64,000 nt of DNA from Herbaspirillum sp. GW103 (GCF_000261365.1 NZ_AJVC01000003.1:1674001-1738000); one strand, 5' to 3'; shown: positions 51,523-61,452, numbered from the stretch's first letter. Made by a program: numbers and translations. The notes: generated by a model not told the origin, from the letters alone.

Positions 51523-52071
51523 ATGAAAAAGCACCTGACTCTCCTCGCCCTGCTGGGCGCCCTGTTTGCCACCGCCGGCATCACTGCGGCACATGCCCAA
51601 CCCGACACCAAGCCGGCGGCCAAGAAAAAGGTCGTCAAGAAGGCGCACACCAGCAAGGCGCACGGCAAGAAGGCCGCCGCTGCCGCTGCCCCGGCCGCCA
51701 AGATGCCGTTCTCTTCCGATGCCGAGGATGACGACAGCGAACCCGACCTGGGCGGTACCGTCTCGGCCGACTTCCAGTGCGAAATGGGTCAGAAGCTGAC
51801 CATCTGGAAGAACGAAGCCGATGACAAGCACATCGCCATCCGCTGGAACAAGCGCATTCACCGCCTCACCCGCGTGGCCACCACCACGGGTGCCAACCGC
51901 TTCGAAAACCACAAGATGGGCCTGGTCTGGATCGGTATTCCGGCCAAGGGCCTGCTGCTGGACTCCAAGAAGGGCCAGCAGTTGGCCAACGAATGCAAGA
52001 ACGCCGAGCAGATGAAGGCAGCCGCCGCAGCACCGGCCGCCCTCCTCGCCGCGGCACCCCACCAGAACTGA
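51523..52071 (+). CDS. Small secreted protein with MliC-like domain
   Basis: A 182-residue protein with a signal peptide (KKHLTLLALLGALFATAGITAAHA), a Lys/Ala-rich linker (KKKVVKKAHTSKAHGKKAAA) and a compact domain with two cysteines (FQCEMGQKLTIW and LANECKN). The central VATTTGANRFENHKMGLVWIG resembles the MliC-type lysozyme inhibitor core, in which a Ser/Thr-Gly-Ala segment and a C-terminal Cys are typical. Lysozyme inhibition is a homology guess. It follows the CitE-like gene by 20 bp. Confidence 0.6.
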   Translation: MKKHLTLLALLGALFATAGITAAHAQPDTKPAAKKKVVKKAHTSKAHGKKAAAAAAPAAKMPFSSDAEDDDSEPDLGGTVSADFQCEMGQKLTIWKNEADDKHIAIRWNKRIHRLTRVATTTGANRFENHKMGLVWIGIPAKGLLLDSKKGQQLANECKNAEQMKAAAAAPAALLAAAPHQN

Positions 52072-52199
52072 GCCGGCAGCCGCCGGCGCAGTGTTTCAAG
52101 CAACACAGAATCAGGCAGCACCCCGCAGTTCACCATTGCAGCGCAAACCGGATTCGACTAGCTAGCATCACTAAATTGCCAAATTAAGGAGAAGAGGCC

Positions 52200-54911
52200 A
52201 TGTCTCGCAACACATTGAACACCCTGAAGGAATTCAAGATTTCCGGTTCCAAGAAGGGCAAGTTCTACTCCCTGCCCGCCCTGCAAAAGTCGCTGGGCGT
52301 GAATATCTCGCGCCTGCCGGTGTCGATTCGCATCGTGCTGGAATCGGTGCTGCGCAACTGCGATGGCCAGAAGGTCACCGAAGAACACGTCAAGCAACTG
52401 GCCAACTGGGGCGCCAAGGCCGCCCGCGTCGATGAGATCCCCTTCGTGGTGGCCCGCGTGGTGCTGCAGGACTTCACCGGCGTGCCGCTGCTGGCCGACC
52501 TGGCCGCCATGCGCAACGTCGCCAGCAAGCTGGGCAAGAACCCCAAGAACATCGAGCCGCTGGTGCCGGTGGATCTGGTGGTGGACCACTCGGTGCAGAT
52601 CGACCACTTCCGCGAGAAGAAGGCGCTGGACCTGAACATGAAGCTGGAATTCTCGCGCAACAACGAGCGCTACCAGTTCATGAAGTGGGGCATGCAGGCC
52701 TTCGACACCTTCGGCGTGGTGCCCCCGGGCTTCGGCATCGTCCACCAGGTCAACCTGGAATACCTGGCACGCGGCGTGCACAACAAGACTGGCGTCTACT
52801 ACCCTGACACTCTGGTCGGCACCGACTCCCACACCACCATGATCAACGGCATCGGCGTGGTCGGCTGGGGCGTGGGCGGCATCGAAGCCGAAGCCGGCAT
52901 GCTGGGCCAGCCGGTCTACTTCCTGACCCCGGACGTGGTCGGCGTGAACCTGACCGGCGCCCTGCGCGAAGGCGTCACCGCCACCGACCTGGTGCTGACC
53001 ATCACCGAACTGCTGCGCCAGACCAAGGTCGTGGGCAAGTTCGTCGAATTCTTCGGTGAAGGTACCGAATCGCTGTCGCTGACCGATCGCGCCACCATCG
53101 CCAACATGGCCCCGGAATACGGCGCCACCATGGGCTTCTTCCCGGTGGACGACGCCACCATCGCCTACTTCAAGGGCACCGGCCGCACCAAGGCCGAGAT
53201 CGACGCCTTCGAAGCCTACTTCAAGGCGCAAGGCCTGTACGGCGTGCCCAAGGCCGGCCAGATCGACTACACCCAGGAAGTCTCGCTGGACCTGGGCACC
53301 GTCGCTCCGTCGCTGGCAGGTCCGAAGCGTCCGCAAGACCGCATCGAGATCGGCAACGTCAAGACCACCTTCTCGGACCTCTTCACCAAGCCGACCGCAG
53401 AAAACGGCTTCAACAAGAAGGCCGAAGACCTGACCGCGTCCTACAAGAACGCCGACGGCGTGGACCTGCACAACGGTGACGTGCTGATCGCCGCCATCAC
53501 CTCCTGCACCAACACCTCCAACCCGAGCGTGCTGCTGGCTGCTGGCCTCCTGGCCAAGAAGGCCGTGGAAGCCGGCCTGAAGGTCGCTCCGCACATCAAG
53601 ACCTCGCTGGCCCCCGGCTCGCGCGTGGTGACCAAGTACCTGGAAGCCGCCGGCCTGCTGCCGTACCTGGAAAAGCTGGGCTTCGGCGTGACCGCCTATG
53701 GCTGCACCACCTGCATCGGCAACGCTGGCGACCTGACCCCGGCCATGAACGAAGCCATCGTCAAGAACGACGTCGTGGCTGCCGCCGTGCTGTCGGGCAA
53801 CCGCAACTTCGAAGCCCGTATCCACCCGAACATCCGCGCCAACTTCCTGGCTTCGCCCCCGCTGGTGGTGGCCTACGCCATCGCCGGCAACGTCACCCGT
53901 GACCTGATGACCGAACCGGTCGGCAAGGGCAAGGGCGGCAAGGACATCTACCTGGGCGACATCTGGCCGACCTCGCAAGAGATCGAAAAGCTGCTCAAGT
54001 TCGCCATGAACGCCAAGACCTTCAAGGAAAACTACGCCGATGTGAAGGGTGCTCCCGGCAAGCTGTGGGAAGCCATCAAGGGCGTCGCCAAGGGCGAAGT
54101 CTACAACTGGCCGACCTCGACCTACATCGCCGAACCGCCGTTCTTCGAGAACTTCAGCGAAGAACCCAAGGCTGCTGCCACCGGCATCAGCGGTGCCCGT
54201 GCCCTGGGTGTGTTCGGCGACTCGATCACCACCGACCACATCTCCCCGGCCGGTTCCATCAAGGAATCCAGCCCGGCCGGCAAGTGGCTGCAAGCCAATG
54301 GCGTGTTGAAGGCTGACTTCAACTCCTACGGCTCGCGCCGCGGCAACCACGAGATCATGATGCGCGGCACCTTCGCCAACGTGCGCATCAAGAACCTGAT
54401 GATCCCGGCCAAGGAAGACGGCTCGCGCGTGGAAGGCGGCATCACCATTCACCAGCCCTCCGGTGAAGAAATGTCGATCTACGACGCCGCCATGAAGTAC
54501 GTGGCCGAAGGCACCCCGACCATGGTCTTCGGTGGCGAAGAGTACGGTACCGGCTCCTCCCGTGACTGGGCTGCCAAGGGCACCCAGCTGCTGGGCGTGA
54601 AGGCCGTGATCGCACGTTCCTTCGAGCGTATCCACCGTTCCAACCTGGTCGGCATGGGCGTGCTGCCGCTGCAGTTCCTGGGCAACGACAGCGTGCAGTC
54701 GCTGGGCATCACCGGTGAAGAAAGCTTCGACCTGAAGGGCCTGGAAGGCGAGATCAAGCCGCAACAGGAAGCCACCCTGGTGATCCACCGCAAGAACGGC
54801 CAGACCCAGGAAGTCAAGCTGCTGCTGCGTATCGACACCCCGATCGAAGTGGACTACTACAAGCATGGCGGCATCCTGCCGTTCGTGCTGCGTCAGCTGC
54901 TGGCAGCCTAA
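52200..54911 (+). CDS. acnA: Aconitate hydratase A
   Basis: A 903-residue [4Fe-4S] enzyme of the AcnA/IRP type that isomerises citrate to isocitrate. Cluster cysteines are seen in TSCTNTSNP (near residue 435) and [10 protein letters not shown] (near 501 and 504). The C-terminal swivel domain has [16 protein letters not shown] with the catalytic Ser. An AAGGAG site lies eight bases before the ATG. Length and motifs are standard. Confidence 0.98.
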   Translation: MSRNTLNTLKEFKISGSKKGKFYSLPALQKSLGVNISRLPVSIRIVLESVLRNCDGQKVTEEHVKQLANWGAKAARVDEIPFVVARVVLQDFTGVPLLADLAAMRNVASKLGKNPKNIEPLVPVDLVVDHSVQIDHFREKKALDLNMKLEFSRNNERYQFMKWGMQAFDTFGVVPPGFGIVHQVNLEYLARGVHNKTGVYYPDTLVGTDSHTTMINGIGVVGWGVGGIEAEAGMLGQPVYFLTPDVVGVNLTGALREGVTATDLVLTITELLRQTKVVGKFVEFFGEGTESLSLTDRATIANMAPEYGATMGFFPVDDATIAYFKGTGRTKAEIDAFEAYFKAQGLYGVPKAGQIDYTQEVSLDLGTVAPSLAGPKRPQDRIEIGNVKTTFSDLFTKPTAENGFNKKAEDLTASYKNADGVDLHNGDVLIAAITSCTNTSNPSVLLAAGLLAKKAVEAGLKVAPHIKTSLAPGSRVVTKYLEAAGLLPYLEKLGFGVTAYGCTTCIGNAGDLTPAMNEAIVKNDVVAAAVLSGNRNFEARIHPNIRANFLASPPLVVAYAIAGNVTRDLMTEPVGKGKGGKDIYLGDIWPTSQEIEKLLKFAMNAKTFKENYADVKGAPGKLWEAIKGVAKGEVYNWPTSTYIAEPPFFENFSEEPKAAATGISGARALGVFGDSITTDHISPAGSIKESSPAGKWLQANGVLKADFNSYGSRRGNHEIMMRGTFANVRIKNLMIPAKEDGSRVEGGITIHQPSGEEMSIYDAAMKYVAEGTPTMVFGGEEYGTGSSRDWAAKGTQLLGVKAVIARSFERIHRSNLVGMGVLPLQFLGNDSVQSLGITGEESFDLKGLEGEIKPQQEATLVIHRKNGQTQEVKLLLRIDTPIEVDYYKHGGILPFVLRQLLAA

Positions 54912-54941
54912 GTAGCGCACGTCCTACCCTGCAGCAAGGAA

Positions 54942-54969
54942 AACGCCGGATTCGTCCGGCGTTTTTTAT
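54942..54969 (+). terminator. Rho-independent terminator of acnA
   Basis: AACGCCGGA-TTCG-TCCGGCGTT with a UUCG-type tetraloop, then TTTT. It lies 31 bp past the acnA stop. Confidence 0.92.
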
Positions 54970-54998
54970 TGCCCCTTGGCGCTGCGCAAAGGCAGCGG

Positions 54999-55026
54999 CT
55001 GACAGGGCTGACAAATCAACTACAAT
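54999..55026 (+). promoter_or_regulatory. Sigma-70-like promoter of the DUF2863 gene
   Basis: CTGACA at 54999-55004, 16-bp spacer, TACAAT at 55021-55026, about 35 bp before the ATG at 55062. Both hexamers are one base off consensus. Confidence 0.6.
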
Positions 55027-55061
55027 AGGCGGTTTCGTTTCCACAGATACAGATAGCCTAC

Positions 55062-56309
55062 ATGCGTCGTCCCGCCAAACGTTCCTCCTCCAAGCTTTCT
55101 GCCGACAGCCAGCATCTGGTGACCTTTGCGCAAGCCATCGCGCAGGCCTCCAGCCGGCTCGAAGAGCGCGCCTGGCTCAATCCCCTGGACGCCCTGCTCA
55201 ACAAGCTGCTGCGCACCGGCCACCAGGGCTTGATCGATGCGGCCCTGGATCACCTCTTCAAGGCCGACCTGGATGCCTACGACGTGCTGATCGAAGCCGT
55301 CGAGGCCGGCAGTGAATCCACCTCGCTGGAACACGACGGCCAGCAATACGACGTGCAGCTGCTGGTGCTGCCGGTACTGGCCTGGACCCGCTTTACCATC
55401 GCCTCCGGCCCCATCGGCAGCGACCTGCTGGCGGCCATCGGCGCCCACCTGCACGCCCATGTGCTGGCCAAGGATGCCCGTCTGGCACTGGCGCCGACCC
55501 TGTTCTCCATCGAACAGCTGCCGCGCATGCACGCCGACGTCTTCGCCCTGACCCGCCAGATGGGCCAGACCGCCTTGAAGACCGGTCCGGTACAACTGCG
55601 CGGCGAACAGCCGCCCACCGCCGCCTTCCTGGCCGATACCCGCTATGTGATTGCGGCCGTGGTGGTGCCGGCCGGCGGCCCCCTGTTCCACTGGCAGGAA
55701 AGCGAACAACAGAGCCATTTCTCGGCCAGGAAGGCGGCAGCCTCCGAGGCCTGGACCCAGCAGGCCACACCGCTCTTCACGCGCCTGCTACCCGGCTGCA
55801 GCGTCGAGCTGCTGCTGCCGCAAGCCTATTTCTTCGGCTGCCGCGAGGCCGACAAGCGCATCCGCCCGGCCTCCATCCGCGCCGCCGACTATTTCCTGAC
55901 TCAGACCCTGGACATCTCCTCTGCCGAACTGCATGCCAGCATCGGTGGCTTCTCCGAGGACATCAATGGTCAGATCGATGAATACCGCATCGGCTTTTCC
56001 ATCGGCGGCGATCCGACCGTGGTCTATGGGACCGTCTGGCCGCTGTATGAGCAGGAAAGCGGTGAAGAACTGCCCATGATCATCCCCGCCGGCGCCGGCC
56101 TGCTGGAGGGCATGCCCGCCAGTCCGCTGCAGCAGATCCTCACGGTGCTGCGCGAATGCGGCATCGTGCACATCAAGCATCATGCAGAACGCTTCACCAT
56201 GGAGTTTTGCGACGACTGCGGCGCACCGCTCTTCCCTGATCGGGAAGGTGAACTGGTGCACGCGGAAATGCCGGAAGATACGCCTCCTCCGGTCGAGCAC
56301 TTCCACTGA
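55062..56309 (+). CDS. DUF2863 family protein
   Basis: A 415-residue protein of the DUF2863 family, largely limited to betaproteobacteria and of unknown function. It opens with an Arg/Lys-rich stretch (MRRPAKRSSSKLSADS), is otherwise soluble and alpha/beta in character, and carries a CxxC knuckle near the C-terminus (FCDDCGAPLFPDREGEL) that could bind a metal. It has its own promoter and is followed by hairpins and a bidirectional terminator shared with the che genes. Confidence 0.85.
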   Translation: MRRPAKRSSSKLSADSQHLVTFAQAIAQASSRLEERAWLNPLDALLNKLLRTGHQGLIDAALDHLFKADLDAYDVLIEAVEAGSESTSLEHDGQQYDVQLLVLPVLAWTRFTIASGPIGSDLLAAIGAHLHAHVLAKDARLALAPTLFSIEQLPRMHADVFALTRQMGQTALKTGPVQLRGEQPPTAAFLADTRYVIAAVVVPAGGPLFHWQESEQQSHFSARKAAASEAWTQQATPLFTRLLPGCSVELLLPQAYFFGCREADKRIRPASIRAADYFLTQTLDISSAELHASIGGFSEDINGQIDEYRIGFSIGGDPTVVYGTVWPLYEQESGEELPMIIPAGAGLLEGMPASPLQQILTVLRECGIVHIKHHAERFTMEFCDDCGAPLFPDREGELVHAEMPEDTPPPVEHFH

Positions 56310-56322
56310 GAGATGAAGCAAA

Positions 56323-56342
56323 GTGCTGCTGCCGGGCAGCAC
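56323..56342. repeat. Hairpin downstream of DUF2863 gene
   Basis: GTGCTGC-TGCCGG-GCAGCAC inverted repeat 14 bp past the DUF2863 stop, before the main terminator. No T-tract follows. Confidence 0.55.
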
Positions 56343-56401
56343 GCGCGGCGCCGGACATGGCCGGCCTGCACAAAGCTTCACAGGCGCCGGACAGCGCCCA
56401 T

Positions 56402-56436
56402 AAAAAAGGCATCCACCACAGGGCGGATGCCTTTTT
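56402..56436. terminator. Bidirectional terminator between DUF2863 gene and cheW
   Basis: GGCATCC / GGATGCC stem (56408-56431) with six A's on the left and TTTTT on the right, between convergent genes. It ends the DUF2863 transcript and the mot-che transcript. Confidence 0.88.
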
Positions 56437-56554
56437 CTCTTCTGTATCGGGCTATCGTGCCCGCTTTTCCTGCGCGACCGAATGACGACGGACGTCAGAT
56501 CCGGCCTGCGTCTCCTCCGGATCCTCTGCGACCTGCGTGAGCAGCCTCAGCGAC

Positions 56555-57061
56555 TCAGGCTGCCAGCTTTTCGATCAGACCCATCTCGGCGCTGGACATC
56601 AGCTTGTCGATGTCCACCAGGATCAGCATGCGCTGTTCCAGGGTACCCAGACCGATCAGGTAGTCGGAATCGAAGGTGGTGCCCATCTCCGGTGCCGGCT
56701 TGATCTGTTCCTGGGTCAGCGTGATGACGTCGGAGACGCTGTCGACCACCATGCCCACGACGCGACCGCCGATGTTCAAGATGATGACCACGGTGAACTG
56801 GTCATAGGTCGGCTCGCCCAGCTGGAACTTGATGCGCATGTCCACGATGGGGACGATGATGCCGCGCAGGTTCACCACGCCCTTGATGAAATCGGGCGAG
56901 TTGGCGATGCGGGTCACGGCTTCGTAGCCGCGGATTTCCTGAACCTTCAGAATATCGATGCCGTATTCTTCCTTGCCCAGGGTGAAGGCGAGAAACTCGT
57001 TTCCGTTGCTGTCGGTCTTGTCGCCGAAGCCGGAAAGATTCTTGGTTGCAGTGTCAGACAT
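56555..57061 (-). CDS. cheW: Chemotaxis coupling protein CheW
   Basis: A 168-residue adapter linking chemoreceptors to CheA. It has the CheW SH3-like folds with [20 protein letters not shown] and the conserved [16 protein letters not shown]. It lies 19 bp downstream of cheA and is the last gene of the motA-cheW group. AAAGGG precedes the ATG. Confidence 0.97.
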   Translation of the reverse strand: MSDTATKNLSGFGDKTDSNGNEFLAFTLGKEEYGIDILKVQEIRGYEAVTRIANSPDFIKGVVNLRGIIVPIVDMRIKFQLGEPTYDQFTVVIILNIGGRVVGMVVDSVSDVITLTQEQIKPAPEMGTTFDSDYLIGLGTLEQRMLILVDIDKLMSSAEMGLIEKLAA

Positions 57062-57079
57062 GTTGAGGCCCTTTAAATA

Positions 57080-59248
57080 TCAGGAAAATACAGATTCGTC
57101 ATTCAGTTGGCGGCTGGATCGCAGCAAGGCTGCCACATCGACAATCAGAGCGACGCCGCCGTCGCCCAGAATGGTAGCACCGGAAATGCCAGCGACCTTT
57201 CGATAGTTGGATTCCAGGTTCTTCACAACGATTTGCTGTTGTCCGATCAGGTCATCCACGAAAAGTGCCGCCTTTTTCCCATCTGACTCCAAAATGACCA
57301 CCAATCCTTGCGACGGATCGGTGAATGAAGGTTCGATGTTGAAAATCTGATACAGCGGGATCAGCGGCAGATATTCGCCACGTACACGCAGCACCTTGCC
57401 CTGACCGGAAATTTCCTTGATATCTTGCGGCAAAGGCTGCAAAGATTCAACCACATATCCTAGCGGCAATATGTAAACTTCTTCACCGATGCGAATCGAC
57501 ATCCCGTCCAGGATCGCCAGCGTCAGCGGCAGCGAGATTGAAATCGTGGTGCCGAAACCCTTGCTGGAGCGAATATCCACCGCGCCGCCCATGGCCAGGA
57601 TGTTGCGTTTGACCACGTCCATGCCCACGCCGCGGCCGGACACGTCGGTGACCTGCTCGGCGGTGGAGAAGCCCGGTTCGAAGATCAGTTGCCACACTTC
57701 GGCGTCGGTCAGGCTGTCGGTCACCGGCATGCCCTGCTGCTTGGCCTTGGCCAGGATCTTGTCGCGGTTCAGGCCGCCACCGTCGTCGGTAACTTCAATG
57801 ATGATGTTGCCGCCCTGGTGCTCGGCCGACAGGGACAGCACACCGGCCTCGCCCTTGCCGGCAGCGCGCCGGGCCTCGGGCTGTTCGATGCCGTGGTCGA
57901 TGCTGTTACGTACCAGGTGGGTGAGCGGATCGACGATGCGCTCGATCAAGCCCTTGTCCAGCTCGGTGGCCGCGCCGTGGGTGACGAACTCGACCTGCTT
58001 GCCCAGCTTGTGCGCCAGGTCGCGCACCATGCGCGGGAAGCGCGAGAAGACGTAATCCATCGGCATCATGCGGATCGACATCACCGATTCCTGCAGATCC
58101 CGCGTATTGCGGCTCAACTGGCTCACGCTGTTGAGCAGGTGTTCATGGTGCATCGGGTCGAGCTTGCCCACGCGCTGCTCGATCATGGCTTGGGTAATCA
58201 CCAGTTCGCCGACCAGGTTGATGAGCTGGTCGACCTTTTCGATGCTGACCCGGATGGAGGAGGACTCCTGGCCGGTGCCGCCCTTGGCCGCCCTCTTTTC
58301 GCCGCCATGGTCGCCCTGCAGATGACCATCGTCGTGATGGCCATTGCCGTTGCCATTACCGTTACCGGCACCACCCGCATGGGCCTCGCCATCGGCCTTC
58401 TTGGCGCTGATGTCCAGGGGCACGAAGGGGGCGAAGAAACCGTAGCCCTGCTCGCGCTCCTTGTCCTCGATGGCGGTGTGATTGTCGAAGAAACCGTAAC
58501 CCTGGGTGCGTTCACGCTCTTCCTGGGTGACGAAATTGTCGAAGAAGCCATAGCCGCGCTCTTCGTCGCTGCTCTTGGCGGTTTCAACGGCCTGCGAAAT
58601 CTTCAGGTCGGCGACATTGACGATGAAGGCACAGATGGCGACCACGTCATCGATCGGTTCAGCCGTATCCAGAATGAAGACCCACTTGCCCTCGGGCGAT
58701 TTGGACTTCTCCAGCTTGCCCAGCATGGAGAGCTCGTCGGCCAGGGCTTCGGCATCCTTGTCGGCGATCTCGGGCATGTCCAGGCGGTAGCGGCGCACGC
58801 CGCCCGGACCGACCACGACCGCAGCGCCCGCCTCCGCCTTGGGAGCGGCGCTGGAACTCTTGCCCTGCGACAGCGCTTCGAGCAGCATGCGCACGTCGCC
58901 GACCGCATCCTGATCGACCTCGGCGCCGTGCTTGTGGCCGTCCAGCATGGACTTGAGCACATCCTTGGCCGCCAGGAAGGCATCTACGTGCTCCGAGGTC
59001 AGCTTCATCTGGCCCTGGCGGATGCGGTCCAGCAGCGACTCCAGGACGTGCGTGACTTCGGCAATATCGGTCAGGCCGAAGGTGGACGAACCACCCTTGA
59101 TCGAATGCGCGGCACGAAACACCGCATTGAGGTCTTCCGGATCGGGAGACGCCACATTGACGGCCAACAACAGCTTTTCCATTTCCGCGAGGCCTTCCTC
59201 GGCCTCGTCGAAAAAGACCTGGAAAAACTGGCTCATATCAATGCTCAT
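57080..59248 (-). CDS. cheA: Chemotaxis histidine kinase CheA
   Basis: A 722-residue kinase that phosphorylates CheY and CheB under receptor control. Order: P1 Hpt with phospho-His48 in FRAAHSIKGG; a P2-like response-regulator docking domain near residues 150-222; an unusual linker with three GYGFF units (232-272) and a Gly/Asn/His-rich stretch; P3 dimerisation helices near 331-390; P4 ATPase with DDGGGLNRDKI; P5 CheW-like domain. GGAG lies upstream of the ATG. It is between cheY and cheW. Confidence 0.97.
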   Translation of the reverse strand: MSIDMSQFFQVFFDEAEEGLAEMEKLLLAVNVASPDPEDLNAVFRAAHSIKGGSSTFGLTDIAEVTHVLESLLDRIRQGQMKLTSEHVDAFLAAKDVLKSMLDGHKHGAEVDQDAVGDVRMLLEALSQGKSSSAAPKAEAGAAVVVGPGGVRRYRLDMPEIADKDAEALADELSMLGKLEKSKSPEGKWVFILDTAEPIDDVVAICAFIVNVADLKISQAVETAKSSDEERGYGFFDNFVTQEERERTQGYGFFDNHTAIEDKEREQGYGFFAPFVPLDISAKKADGEAHAGGAGNGNGNGNGHHDDGHLQGDHGGEKRAAKGGTGQESSSIRVSIEKVDQLINLVGELVITQAMIEQRVGKLDPMHHEHLLNSVSQLSRNTRDLQESVMSIRMMPMDYVFSRFPRMVRDLAHKLGKQVEFVTHGAATELDKGLIERIVDPLTHLVRNSIDHGIEQPEARRAAGKGEAGVLSLSAEHQGGNIIIEVTDDGGGLNRDKILAKAKQQGMPVTDSLTDAEVWQLIFEPGFSTAEQVTDVSGRGVGMDVVKRNILAMGGAVDIRSSKGFGTTISISLPLTLAILDGMSIRIGEEVYILPLGYVVESLQPLPQDIKEISGQGKVLRVRGEYLPLIPLYQIFNIEPSFTDPSQGLVVILESDGKKAALFVDDLIGQQQIVVKNLESNYRKVAGISGATILGDGGVALIVDVAALLRSSRQLNDESVFS
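58394..58555 (-). repeat. Triplicated 18-residue repeat in CheA
   Basis: Three consecutive 18-codon units, residues 232-249, 250-267 and 268-285. The first two begin GYGFFDN and end in an Arg/Glu/Gln-rich segment (EERERTQ, EDKEREQ). The third begins GYGFFAP and diverges. The spacing of exactly 18 residues is constant. Confidence 0.9.
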
Positions 59249-59300
59249 GCCTGGGCTCCATGCTGGATGCTGTACGTATCTTCTTGTTATCCCGGCAAGA

Positions 59301-59666
59301 TCAGCCGATCACCTTGCGCACCACCTCGGTCAGGCGCTGCGGATCGAAGGGCTTGACCAGCCAGCCATTGGCACCGGCGGCCTTGCCCTTGGCCTTCATC
59401 TCGTCGCTGAATTCGGTAGTCAGCATCAGGATGGGCACGCGCGCATAGCTGGTCAGCTCGCGCAGGGAGCGGATCAGGGTCAGGCCGTCCATGCGCGGCA
59501 TGTTCTGGTCGGTCAGGACCAGGTCGAAGGTATGCGTCTTGGCCTTTTCCAGCGCGTCCACCCCGTCGACCGCCTCGGTCACGTTGTAACCCGCAGCTTT
59601 CAGACTGAATACCACCATCTGACGCAGTGACCCGGAATCATCTACTGCGAGAATCGTTTTGGACAT
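59301..59666 (-). CDS. cheY: CheY-like response regulator
   Basis: A 121-residue single-domain receiver that carries the signal from CheA to the flagellar switch. From the ATG at 59666 (GGGAG five bases upstream) the acidic pair is Asp9-Asp10, the phospho-acceptor Asp53 (LTDQNMP), the switch Thr83/84 and Lys105 (LVKPFD). It lies between the CheZ-like gene and cheA. An upstream in-frame ATG at 59687 is less likely. Confidence 0.95.
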   Translation of the reverse strand: MSKTILAVDDSGSLRQMVVFSLKAAGYNVTEAVDGVDALEKAKTHTFDLVLTDQNMPRMDGLTLIRSLRELTSYARVPILMLTTEFSDEMKAKGKAAGANGWLVKPFDPQRLTEVVRKVIG

Positions 59667-59795
59667 CGTTACTCCCTGTTTCTTCAATAAGGCTCATGCG
59701 CGTATGTATTATGCCGCACCCTTGGCCACCCACCTATCGTCCCGCCAAGGCCGGAATGACCTAGTTCAATCTTGTACCACTCAGCCAGCCACCGC

Positions 59796-60350
59796 TCAGA
59801 ACAGCTCGATATCGCCACTTTCCATGCGGGTCTGGCGCACCGCCTTCCACAGTCCGGTGTCGAGCACATTCAAGCGCTCCTCCATGACCTGTACCGTGCT
59901 GGCCAGCAGTTCCTTGACCTCTTCATCGGTCTGGCCCTGCTCGGGCACGATCTCGAAACTGTTTGCGCTGAGCACGCCCAGCGCTTCACGCAGGCCGATC
60001 ACGCGGCGCACGATGCGCTCGAGCAGTTGGCTGGTCATATCCTGGAACTGCAAGCCGGTCACCGCCGCGTTGACGTGATGGCTGACCTCTGCCTGGGTGG
60101 CCTTGAGCTGCTCGATGCTCTGGCCGTCGAAATGACCGGTGCCGTTCATCAGCCCTTCCAGGATGGTCTGCTGCAACTGTACCGAGCGATGCAGTTCCAT
60201 GAAGCTGTTGCCCAGCTTGCCTATGGCTTCGCCCAGCAGAATGTTGGTCTGGACCAGGTCCGACTCCACTTCCGTCAGTTGGCGGCTGCCGCCGCTGGCA
60301 GTATCGAGCAACAAGCGCTTGAGCTCCTGCAGCATGGTCTTGGTCGGCAT
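59796..60350 (-). CDS. CheZ-like coiled-coil chemotaxis protein (candidate CheY-P phosphatase)
   Basis: A 184-residue all-helical protein from the ATG at 60350 (MPTKTMLQELKRLL). It has the segment LQFQDMTSQLLERIVRRV with Asp104 and Gln108, the D-x-x-x-Q spacing of the CheZ catalytic pair, in a long helix. Its place between motB and cheY suggests a role in CheY-P removal. Overall similarity to E. coli CheZ is too weak to be sure, and no separate cheZ is seen here. It could be a structural chemotaxis protein instead. Confidence 0.55.
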   Translation of the reverse strand: MPTKTMLQELKRLLLDTASGGSRQLTEVESDLVQTNILLGEAIGKLGNSFMELHRSVQLQQTILEGLMNGTGHFDGQSIEQLKATQAEVSHHVNAAVTGLQFQDMTSQLLERIVRRVIGLREALGVLSANSFEIVPEQGQTDEEVKELLASTVQVMEERLNVLDTGLWKAVRQTRMESGDIELF

Positions 60351-60436
60351 ATCCGGCTCTCTTCCCCTGTTCAAATGGAACACTTCTGCTTCATTGGCAA
60401 ACCCCGCGTACAACCGCGCAGGCCTGGCACCTGCGC

Positions 60437-61375
60437 TCAGTTCTTGGCCGGCGCACTGAGCCCCTGCTGCACGTCTTCGCCGCTGGCGTCGGTGGGCACG
60501 TTCAACGAGCCACTGTCCTTTTCCACCAGTTCCTCAGCCTTCTTGTTCATGACGATGATGCTGATGCGACGATTGATCGGGTTGAAGGGATCTTCCTTGT
60601 CCAGCAGCACCGCCGAGGACAGACCCACCACCCGCAACACCTTCGATTCATCCATGCCGCCGATGATCAGTTCTCGTCGCGAGGCGTTGGCGCGGTCCGC
60701 CGACAGCTCCCAGTTGCTGTAGCCCTTCTCCCCCTGCGAATAGGGCGTGGCATCGGTGTGACCGGACAGGCTGATCTTGTTGGGCACATCGTTGAGCGTG
60801 CGACCGATCTCGTGCAGGATTTCCTTGGTATAGGGCTGCAACTGGGCACTGGCCAGGGCAAACATGGGACGGTTCTTCTCGTCGACGATCTGGATGCGCA
60901 AGCCTTCGGAGGTGATGTCGATCAACAGCTGATTCTTGAACTGCTTGAGGGTCGGATTGGAATCGATGGCCTTTTCGATCCGCGCTTTCAACTCTTCCAG
61001 GCGGCTACGCTCGGCGCGCTCCAGCTCCTGCTGCGCCTGCTTGAGGTTCTGCTTGCGCGAGACCACATCGTTTTCACCCTTGCGCAGCTGGCCGTCCTGG
61101 CGGGTCAGATCCTTGCCGCCCCCCGGCAGCACGGTGTTGGCGTCGCCGCTGCCGGAACCACCGGCCATGGCCACCTTCAGCGGGGTCTTGAAGTATTCGG
61201 CAATACCGTTCAGGTCCCCCTTGGCGGTCGACCCCAGCAGCCACATGAGCAGGAAGAAGGCCATCATCGCCGTCACGAAGTCGGCGTACGCAATCTTCCA
61301 GGCGCCACCGTGGTGACCCCCGCCGCCTTTCTTGATGCGTTTGACGATAATGGGACGTAGACCTTCGTCGGCCAT
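60437..61375 (-). CDS. motB: Flagellar stator protein MotB
   Basis: A 312-residue stator subunit anchored to peptidoglycan. A basic N-terminus (VKRIKKGGGGHHGG) precedes the one membrane helix with the proton-path Asp32 (IAYADFVTAMMAFFLLMWLL). A plug-like segment and a periplasmic coiled coil lead to the OmpA-type domain (LSGHTDATPYSQGEKGYSNW, then LSADRANASRREL). AGGAG lies upstream of the ATG. Confidence 0.97.
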   Translation of the reverse strand: MADEGLRPIIVKRIKKGGGGHHGGAWKIAYADFVTAMMAFFLLMWLLGSTAKGDLNGIAEYFKTPLKVAMAGGSGSGDANTVLPGGGKDLTRQDGQLRKGENDVVSRKQNLKQAQQELERAERSRLEELKARIEKAIDSNPTLKQFKNQLLIDITSEGLRIQIVDEKNRPMFALASAQLQPYTKEILHEIGRTLNDVPNKISLSGHTDATPYSQGEKGYSNWELSADRANASRRELIIGGMDESKVLRVVGLSSAVLLDKEDPFNPINRRISIIVMNKKAEELVEKDSGSLNVPTDASGEDVQQGLSAPAKN

Positions 61376-61452
61376 GCCTGTGCTCCTGCTTCAATACTGA
61401 TGTCTGTGTGAATCGCCCTGCAAGCTGATCTCCCCGGACCAGCCTGGCAGCC

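Noticed and set aside
52158-54920. 920-codon minus-strand open frame opposite acnA
   Set aside because: Shadow of acnA with biased Val/Gly/His/Gln composition and no motifs.
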